A DNA stretch of 64,000 bases from NCBI GenBank assembly GCA_022559985.1, contig JAFJTR010000023.1:310001-374000 (forward strand). The letters are read 5' to 3'. The translations under genes were made by a program, and so were the position numbers. Positions 56,839-64,000 of the stretch are shown here, piece after piece; position 1 is the first letter of the stretch; each line of letters opens with the position of its first letter. The DNA is from Parastagonospora avenae f. sp. tritici 18332-5. Lineage: Eukaryota > Ascomycota > Dothideomycetes > Pleosporales > Phaeosphaeriaceae. Below the pieces are notes generated by a model. That model did no database searches and had not been told where the DNA came from. It was given only the letters and a program-made list of their open reading frames with translations.

Positions 56839-57102
56839 CCAGCCGTGGCGTTCGCTGGACGCGAATAGCTGGCCCTATCTCTTGATCCATCGGCAAATCT
56901 TTTTGATGCTACAACTTCGCGCCCTGATTACCCTTGCTCGAGTTGCCGTAGCATTCACTTTTTGGTTACCGTGTTGCGCACTAGCGTATCCGATTAGCAT
57001 TAGCGCCTCTTCTCTCCTCTTTGCGCTCCCCTCGCCCTCAATCCTGTCACACAATTACACTCTCTGCCGCTGGAACTCAACCCGGATCTTAGCTCAGCAA
57101 TA

Positions 57103-57983
57103 ATGAGCTACTTCATAGCCTTACGCAAGGCGAGCGACCGCGCCTCTTCACGGGCTCGCCAAAGGCCGCGCAAAGTCCCCAAGTGCCGTTCCGCTTTCTC
57201 GACCTCCCACCGGGTAAGAGACACAATCTTCTTTCGTCCGTATATCCGCGCTAACATACGCAGATAGAGCTTCGAACTCACATCTACAGCTTCGCAGTCA
57301 TGGACACTCAACATGCGATCAAGTTCAAGCCACACTCTAGATCTCTTCCTCTCTACTTGAGGCGCACCGACCCAGACTGGAATCATCAAACGCGACGCAT
57401 CCTTGGTCTCATACGAGTCTGCAAAGAGATTCGGAAGGAGTTCCTGCCGCTCCATCTTGCCGATCACACAGTCCAGCTTAACGGGCCGGATCTGGAACGC
57501 TACATGGCTCTCGTGCTGGTAAGGATCGATGGCCCACTCTCACAGGCAGTCGGCAAGTTTGTGATCAACACCGTCGACGAGGAAGATGGTTGGGTCCCTA
57601 GGGCTGAGCTATCTGCTGGCCTACTAACCCTTCTAGAGCTTTGCACAATAGCACCAATGTTCAAAGCAAATATCCTACGTTGCGACGATGATGGGGGCAC
57701 GCATCCGCAACTCGTTCCGCTTACCTGGACCCCTACTTGGCAAAAGTGGGCCGACATCAGGCTCGTCGACTTGATCTATTTGGACTGGATGAAGGATAAA
57801 ATTCGGGCGACTGTGGATGTGATGGTGAAGTTGGCGCACCGCGTGCAGCGGGAAACGGTTGACTATGATGAAGAGCGTTTGATCTGCGATTTAGAGCAAG
57901 ATGTGGAACGGTGGATGGAGAAGGTTGGATGGGGTGAGGGCAAATCGACTGTGCAGGTTGAAGTTATCTTTGCGGTCTGCTAG
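57103..57983 (+). CDS. F-box-like LPxELRNxIY family protein (N-terminus uncertain)
   Basis: Member of a family seen four times in this window. The core exon 57268-57983 encodes ELRTHIYSFAVMDTQHA, RRILGLIRVCKEIRKEFLPLH, LLTLLELCTIAPMFKAN and a C-terminal VERWMEKVGWGEGK, and ends at 57983. The first exon should end FRFLDLPP (57187-57213) with donor GTAAGA and acceptor ATAG before 57268. That joined frame has no ATG before an upstream stop at 57090-57092. The ATG at 57103 opens a different frame that can be spliced to IELRTHIY via the CAG at 57263, losing FRFLDLPP. So the start is unresolved: an upstream exon or a damaged start are both possible. The N-terminal motif resembles an F-box. Function unknown. 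Confidence 0.6.
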
Positions 57984-58314
57984 ATGTCAACAAGATTTCC
58001 GCAGTTCCACTTCTGGAGCAGAGCTTAGAATTACAGAAGTACGACATACTTTGAGTTCACGCAAGGGTTCAAGCTAAGTTCTAGTAATCAGCCGTGCTGT
58101 TGAACTAGTATTTCCAGCTCACTTTGGTAATCGTGCGCGTACTAAGCATTCCCAATGCCAAGACCCGCCTTCACGCTGTCTTGATCATATCAAGCGCTAG
58201 CGCAACTCGCTAGTCCCGACGCTATATTCCCACTCTTTACCCGAGTCCTCACCCTCCTCTATCTCAACAAGCACATCGACATATCCGAACTGGGTCCCAC
58301 TCAATCCCACTGGC
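57984..58314. other. intergenic, no gene seen
   Basis: 330 bp between two tandem members of the same family. No repeat or gene seen. Confidence 0.5.
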
Positions 58315-59141
58315 ATGACTTCCTTTCAGTCTATGCACGAAGTGCAAGACCATGGTTTACCGCCACTGGTTCCGGACAAGCCGCGCCGCGATTATTTCCG
58401 CTTCCTCGATCTTCCCGCAGGTAATAGCACTTGCTTGTCGGACCAAACGAAATTTGACTGACACTCAATGTTAGAGCTTCGAAACCTCGTATACAGCTTT
58501 GTAGTCCCAGACTTCCAAGACAAGCTCGACCTCAAGCACACACACCTTTCTAGCAACTCGCTTTATCCAAGCCGCGCAGATCCGGAATGGAAGAACCAAA
58601 AACGATGCGCCCTTGGTCTCACCCAGGTCTGCTGGAAGATCCGCAACGAAGACCTCCTCTCCATGTATCTAGTCACACCATTGCAATTCATCCGAAGCAA
58701 CTCACTCCCTACGCGGAGCAATTGCTGTCGGGACCAGCAGATGCCATAGGCACCATGGCGCCAAGGGCAGACCGTATGGACAGATACATGCAACCCGTGA
58801 ACATACTACCTTTGGTCGAGCTCTGCACATCTGTACCACGCTTCAAGGCAATGATCGGGAGCAGCGGGATCTCGTCCTTGGTTTGGGACACCAAATGTCT
58901 AGAGTGGGTCGAATTTAAACCTGTCCAACTTTGCCTTTTGAACTACACAGTAGAGCGTTTTGCAGATATCGATGTCAAAGAGGAAGTGCCCAAGGAATAC
59001 ATGGATAAAGACTTCAAGATTGATCTGACGTATGCCCTCCGTAAAGATCTCAAAAGTTGGCTGAATCGAGTAGGATTGGGTTGGTATTCGGAAAGGGTGA
59101 CTGTGGGTAGCGATTGTGAATACCACTATCTGCTGCGCTAG
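58315..59141 (+). pseudogene. F-box-like LPxELRNxIY family gene with frameshift
   Basis: Exon 1 (58315-58420) starts MTSFQSMHEVQDH and ends RRDYFRFLDLPA with a GTAATA donor. Exon 2 begins at 58475 (ELRNLVYSFVVPDFQDKL, CALGLTQVCWKIRNEDLLS). Somewhere between about 58660 and 58720 the homologous frame shifts by one base: the opened frame ends at 58747-58749, while the other frame carries the family's second half (KQLTPYAEQLLSGPADAIG, LPLVELCTSVPRFKAMIG, LRKDLKSWLNRVGLGW) to a stop at 59139-59141. No GT-AG intron can bridge the shift. Either a pseudogene or a sequence error. It lies 330 bp downstream of its paralogue, in tandem. Confidence 0.65.
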
Positions 59142-59713
59142 ACCACGGCTAGATAAAAGCTCGAGTTCAACGACATCCGACATACATCTTCTAGCCAGAC
59201 ACGAAATCAAGCTATGCGTCTTGCGACTAAAATAAACTCACTGTTATTAAAATCATCTAGTGCTTCTCATCAAACTGTTTCCAGTCTGCCACAAAGCCCA
59301 CCGCTGATTCAGACATCCTAGCTCGAATTACGATACTCCATTTAAGCACACGACATAGTTTCAGGATGTCCTTGGAGGACTAAACGCGTCTAAAAAAGAC
59401 ACCGCCTCGTTTTCATCGGACGTCATGCTCTCGTCCAAACACGGCTAGCCTTAATCGCCACCCTCATCGGGCATCCAGTTGACAAGGATGAACATCAACC
59501 AACCACCTTGACACTCTCCAACACAATAGATTACCTACTACCAATAGACACAAAACCCACGCATCCTTCCAACCTCGTCGTCATGCTCTCAAGGCAACAT
59601 TCGCCATCAAAGAAACCACTACCGCGTGGTTCCATCCCTGGAATACTTTCTATCTTGTCAACATCCTACAGCCAAAGAATTCAACACAGTTTATATCTCC
59701 TATAAACCTAAAC
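59142..59713. other. intergenic, no gene seen
   Basis: 570 bp leading to the HET-type gene. A TATAAA string lies at about 59700, shortly before the start codon. No gene seen. Confidence 0.5.
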
Positions 59714-61745
59714 ATGTCTCTCTGCAATACCTGCCAATCCCTCCCCCTCCTCTCCCTCTCCCCTCTCCCACCATCCTGCACCGCCTTCCCCGTCGGCAAC
59801 GTATCTCCCGACCTCGTCTGGGTAGGCCGCAGAGGTTCCGACGCAACATCCGACCCGCTCGGTCTGTCATACCACCAATCCCTCGAAGCCCTACAAGAAG
59901 CGTCAGCCACGTGTGCGATATGCAGCGTCGTTGCGCCCCAAGTATCGCGCTCCCAGATGACCTTTGCCCAGGAGGGAAATGATCAGAGGCAGAGGGAGGG
60001 GCCGGTGTGGGAGATGTATGTGGCGAGAGGGAAGAATCAAGAGAGTGGATTTGTGGTTGTTGCGCAGGATCTGGGGAGGAAGTCGTATGTCTGGGTGTTG
60101 GCGGCGGTGGGGATGAGCTGTGATGGTGAGTTGTTGCCGGTGATATTTTGGGGCTTGGGCTTATAAAGTAGATGATGATGCGTTGAATGCTGTGGTCAGG
60201 GGGAGGAGGATCAAGAGAAGCCCTGTTGGGCATGTCACGATGAAGCGCGCGTTGAGCTGGATCAGCGAAGAAGATAAAGAGAGCAAATGGGCGGATAATG
60301 TGCTACCGGAGAGAGCAATTGATATCGGCCAATCTCCTGAGAGTAAAGTGTCGTTGTACTCGCCAGATGGGCAAAGGGGGAAGTATGCAGTACTGAGTTA
60401 TGCACCGGATGCCACGGTTGTCGAAAAGTTCGATGGGACTGCTAGATACATTGATCTGGAAGGCCTTCCTCAAGCCTTCCAAGACGCGATCAAAATGACA
60501 CGCAAACTCGGACTGCGATACTTGTGGATCGATGCATTGTGGTAAGCCATGCCACTCTACTATATCACTGTTTCTCTGCCAACTTACAGCAGCAGTTCCC
60601 AATGCGACTCGTCGAATTTGCATCGGACAGCCCCTGGATACGCATCTGTATTCTCTGACGCATACATCACGCTCTCCGCCCTCGGCTCGCCCAGAGCACC
60701 GGACAGCTTCCTCGCCCTACGCGTCATGCCCTCTGATAACCTCTTTTTAAATACACGCATGAAAATCTCACCGGAACGCTCTACGCCTCCCCTCTCCTCA
60801 AAGAACCAACCCTCTACCCCAGCAACTACATGTTCATGAACAAGGAACCCCTATCTCAGCACGCCTGGGCCCTCCAAGACCGCCTCTTCTCCCCGCGCAT
60901 CCTACACTTCGGCTCCACGCAACTCTACTTCGAATCCAACAAACGCTTCCTCGGCGAAGACGCATTCATAATGTCCGGACGCGATGACACACTCACCGGA
61001 ACCCCCGCGCGCGTGTGGCACAACACTCACCAACTATACTGTAAACGCACCCTCCCCAGAGCGAGCGATAAACTCCCCGCCCTATCCAATATCGCGCGCC
61101 ACATCGCCTTACAAAGCAACGACACCTACGTCGCGGGTCTCTGGCGCTCCAAACTCATCGAAGGCTTGACATGGCAAGCTACCGGCTACGCGAAAGGACG
61201 GACTAGCGAACCATCCTTGTACCGCGCGCCGAGTTGGTCGTGGGCGAGTATCGACGGGCCGTTTGGTATATTCTCAGCCAAAGCCGATGATTTCAAAAAC
61301 GTGGCTGAGATATTGGAATATCGGGTTACGTTGAAAACGGAGGATATGTACGGCGAAGTTACCGACGCTTGGATCAAGATGCGCGCTCCGCTTGAGCGAT
61401 TACATATGACTGAAGAAGTGCCCAGGAAGCAGATTTGGAGGATGAAAACGAAGACTGGGAATGAGGGTGGGGTGATCTGTATTTTCGATACGGCGAGTCG
61501 GGCAGAGAAGGCGAAGGGGACGGCAGTGTATGTGATTCTGTTGACGAAGGGGGGAATTGTCGCGGGCAGACTTGTGTGGGGAGTGAGAGGCCGTATTATC
61601 ATGGGATTGTTGTGGTGGGGGTGGAGTGGAGTGGAGGGAAGGGGAGTATCAGAGGGTGGGGAAGGTTACGCCTGATGATGAGGTGCTGGGGGTGAGTGAG
61701 GGGATGGAGGATAAGAGGGAGATGGTGGATATTATCCTTGTGTAG
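59714..61745 (+). pseudogene. HET-domain gene, probably damaged
   Basis: HET proteins trigger programmed cell death when unlike fungal individuals fuse. Start at 59714 (MSLCNTCQSLPLLSLSP) with a typical N-terminal ATCAICSVVAPQ. A first intron follows GTGAGT at 60126. The HET core has GKYAVLSYAPDATV, GLPQAFQDAIKMTRKLGLRY and LWIDALW before a second intron at about 60541. SVFSDAYITLSALGSPRAP follows, and QHAWALQDRLFSPRILHFG and YRAPSWSWASIDG are clear family hallmarks. But the frame must shift by one base near 60755 (a run of five T), from SDNLFLNTR to NLTGTLYASPLL. It must shift again near 61600-61640 in a G-rich run to reach a plausible C-terminus (EYQRVGKVTPDDEVLG) ending at 61743-61745. The usual CIxQD motif after LWIDAL is also degraded. 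Homopolymer sequencing errors would be an alternative. Confidence 0.6.
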
Positions 61746-62034
61746 TTTCGAATCATGCTCGTGCTTGAGGTGGGCTTGGGTTGTATCTGACGAGGAACCC
61801 TGCGCCGCTATTTGATGACTCTGTCAGATTTAAAGGGTTCTTGATGATCTTGATGATTGAAGTGATTGTTCTGGACTGATCTATGAACAGGTGGCTTTTA
61901 TCCCCCGCCCTTGTGCGACCAGCTGCGCGGTCCATTCCATGCAGTTCCATTCCAGCCGAGCCTGTGTTACAGCCAGCCTTGCTCATATCTGACAGACTCA
62001 CTTGAAAATATCAACTTGAGACCCCACTGAAGCT

Positions 62035-62870
62035 CTACTGGAATGCCCATGGTGACATCTTCAATTCCCGATCAGGAGCGATACCCATCACTTCCATCCA
62101 CCGCTGAAACCCCGGGAGCTGTACAATGCACCCATCAGCGCTGCGCCATTGCTTCATCCAATCCTCTCGCTTCTCCGACTTGATATAATATTCGATCCAC
62201 GCAAAGCGTATATTAACAGTAATACGCACGATATTCTGCAGCCACTCCTGAAGTTTCGGACGCCTCGCAACATCCAGCAAGGCATCCAGCTGCAACCCCA
62301 TATTCTCCCAATCTTTTTCAGCATCTGGTCTGGGGAATATGCAAGCGTAGTATGGAGCGCGGATGTGTAGGTATCTCAGGTCCTTGCAGTAGTTGAGGAA
62401 GGGGAGGAGGTCGACGGTGTTGCAGTGGCGGTTGCCGAAGGTGAAGGCGAAGATGATTGTTAGATGCCCGATGAGGTTGCCTTCCGGGTCGCGCGCAAGA
62501 AACGGATAGTTCTTACTAGCAAAGTACATTAGGTCGGCTTGGAATACGCGCACTTCTGTCGTTGCGGCGTAGATTGGAGAGTACTCTGCCCGAAGCTGGC
62601 GGCATACCTGAGTGAGACCGTGGTATTCTGGTGCCGCCTTTAGCATGTCGTAAGGAGCGAGTTCGGATTCTCGAACATCTTCGAATTGTTTAGAAAGAAA
62701 AGTGACGGGGCGCGACTCTTGAGCAAAATTGTAGATGCGATTGCGGATTTCTGGTGGTGTGATGAATGTCAGTTGAGCTTCAAATGTCACGAGCTACTAT
62801 ATCTGTACTAACCACCAGGGAGACTAAGTAGGTTGGATTTCGTAGTAGTAGACTGCTGGTCAGTAGACAT
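62035..62870 (-). CDS. F-box-like LPxEIRNxIY family protein, intact
   Basis: Two exons (62870-62816 and 62750-62035) give 256 residues. The first exon encodes MSTDQQSTTTKSNLLSLP, and the phase-1 donor GTGGTT joins to EIRNRIYNFAQESRPVTF, giving the family motif LPxEIRNRIY exactly at the splice point used in the paralogues. Other conserved parts are EYHGLTQVCRQLRAEYSPIY, TVDLLPFLNYCKDLRYLHI and a C-terminal LPGFQRWMEVMG. The start is uncertain because the frame is open upstream to an ATG at 63152, so a longer N-terminus is possible. The only clearly undamaged copy of the family in the window. Function unknown; the N-terminal motif is F-box-like. Confidence 0.75.
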
Positions 62871-64000
62871 GTTGGTCGATGTCGAGGGCTCGTTAAGTGT
62901 TCTAGATTGTACTTCAGGAATCGGGTTGGTGGAAACAAGAAGAGTTGATAAGTTTGACTCAGAAGCAACAGGATGTATGTTCAATGAAGATTCGGATGAA
63001 CTGAGACGATTTGCTTTGAGCGCCTTGCGTACGCTTGCAAGATATACACCGAGTCTCATGATTCCGTTAGGGCCCATCGGCTGCAGCATGACCGTCAGGC
63101 TGAGACCAGTGTGCGCGCTATATGCTATTATGCATAGCACGATCTTTGGCAATCAATCGATTATTTATACAATTTTATTGGTTGCATAGTACAATGAGTG
63201 TAGGGTTGTCTCCTGACGTTGTGATCAATGACCGACTGACGTGCGGGGTTACCTGGTCGACGGAACGCTGCGGTTAGGACCCCGCCAAAAGTCATATCAG
63301 TCGACGCCGGCTTATGGCCGTCTTTCCGGTTTATTTTAAGATGCTGAATGGTACGGCATCTCCGCTCATGGCCGGAGCGAATGTAAGGAGAAAGTGTCTC
63401 TGCACCAGAGGGCGCGCGCTGCAGTTATTGCAAGGCTAGATTCAGGCAGCCTATATTATGTACGCTATTTTGCACAGAATAGATATTAATCGCCAGTCAA
63501 ACGTACCATTCAACTGGTCGTAAGGCACAGTGGGTGCAAGCCTGCGTCCTGATGCTGATTGCCGAGCCCGAGCAAGTTACAATAACACCAGCAATATAGC
63601 AGTCAGTTCCAACAGGGATAAGCATGCCTTTTAGCTCTTCAAGCTACCATTTTACCGGTATCAATTCGGTAACACGACCCGAGCACACTATTGTCTGACA
63701 GGACCGATGTCAGCTTCTTCCGCGTCGGTCGAGAACATCAGAGCACACCAAGAATCTAAGGACAACGAGTGAGGCCTCGCGTTCCACTGTTTGGCTAGCA
63801 TCATTTGCCTCCCTAAACAATTCACAATGTTTATAGCTAGGTACAAGATGAGCTGGAAGAGGAAGCAGGATAGATCTGCTGTATGAAGTTAGACACATAT
63901 TTCAGCTGACTTTCTACGTGATGGGGCGAACTGCTCGCGGCGTTTCTAATATCATCTCGGTAGGTATCACTAATCAATATTCTTGTTCATACCAATATTT
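62871..64000. other. gene-poor end of window
   Basis: 1.1 kb with no gene seen. It includes the upstream region of the last family member; the plus-strand open frame at 62833-63189 is antisense to a possible N-terminal extension of that gene. From 63200 on the sequence shows no coding character. Confidence 0.45.

Noticed and set aside
1..64000. CRISPR arrays, rRNA genes, prokaryotic operons or phage
   Set aside because: No regular spacer-repeat pattern, no rRNA-like blocks, and gene structure with spliceosomal introns is eukaryotic throughout.

Overview
The window reads as nuclear DNA of a filamentous ascomycete (Pezizomycotina, probably a Dothideomycete). The genes carry 47-60 nt introns with GT-AG ends and CTAAC/CTGAC-like branch sites. 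The gene set is fungal: UstYa-like, HET, DUF3602/Par32, Ste7-type MAPKK and a full-length Pmd1-type ABC transporter. There are no operons, rRNA genes or CRISPR arrays. Gene models below were spliced by hand; where several exons join in frame and restore a family motif, confidence is high.

Layout. 1-7.3 kb: D-aminoacyl-tRNA deacylase (-) diverges from the CCR4-NOT subunit NOT3/5 (+), then a gene-poor stretch and a five-exon C2H2 zinc-finger gene. 9.7-13.2 kb: IFRD-type protein and Cyp40 cyclophilin. 13.4-15.6 kb: two small doubtful minus-strand genes, one a ribosomal P1-like protein without the normal acidic tail. 16-20 kb: multidrug ABC transporter. 21.5-25 kb: two hydrolases, a DmpA/S58 peptidase and a secreted C69-like peptidase. 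25.4-28.3 kb: PRKRIP1-like protein divergent from a histidine phosphatase. 29.7-34.6 kb: a small secreted Pro/Gly repeat protein built of duplicated phase-1 mini-exons, a broken F-box-like gene and a RING protein. 34.7-36.6 kb: Baeyer-Villiger monooxygenase. 36.6-41.1 kb: gene-poor, with fragmentary exons, a tRNA-like element, a short tandem repeat and a decayed gene. 42-56.8 kb: a dense, mostly conserved block holding a Ste7-type MAPKK, a UstYa-like protein, SPT6, a Par32-like protein, the dynactin actin ARP1 and a TDP2-like phosphodiesterase. 57-62.9 kb: an accessory block with three members of one F-box-like family (one intact, one with an unresolved start, one frameshifted) and a damaged HET-domain gene.

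The conserved genes serve separate housekeeping jobs: mRNA decay and transcription (NOT3/5, SPT6), translation quality control (DTD), protein folding (Cyp40), signalling (MAPKK) and cytoskeletal transport (ARP1). I see no convincing biosynthetic cluster. The most unusual points are the duplicated intron+exon units at 29.9-30.3 kb, the P1-like protein with a replaced C-terminus, a probable Cys-to-Ser nucleophile swap in the C69-like peptidase, the decaying F-box-like family, and a stop-free 51-nt in-frame intron plus a GC-AG intron in SPT6.
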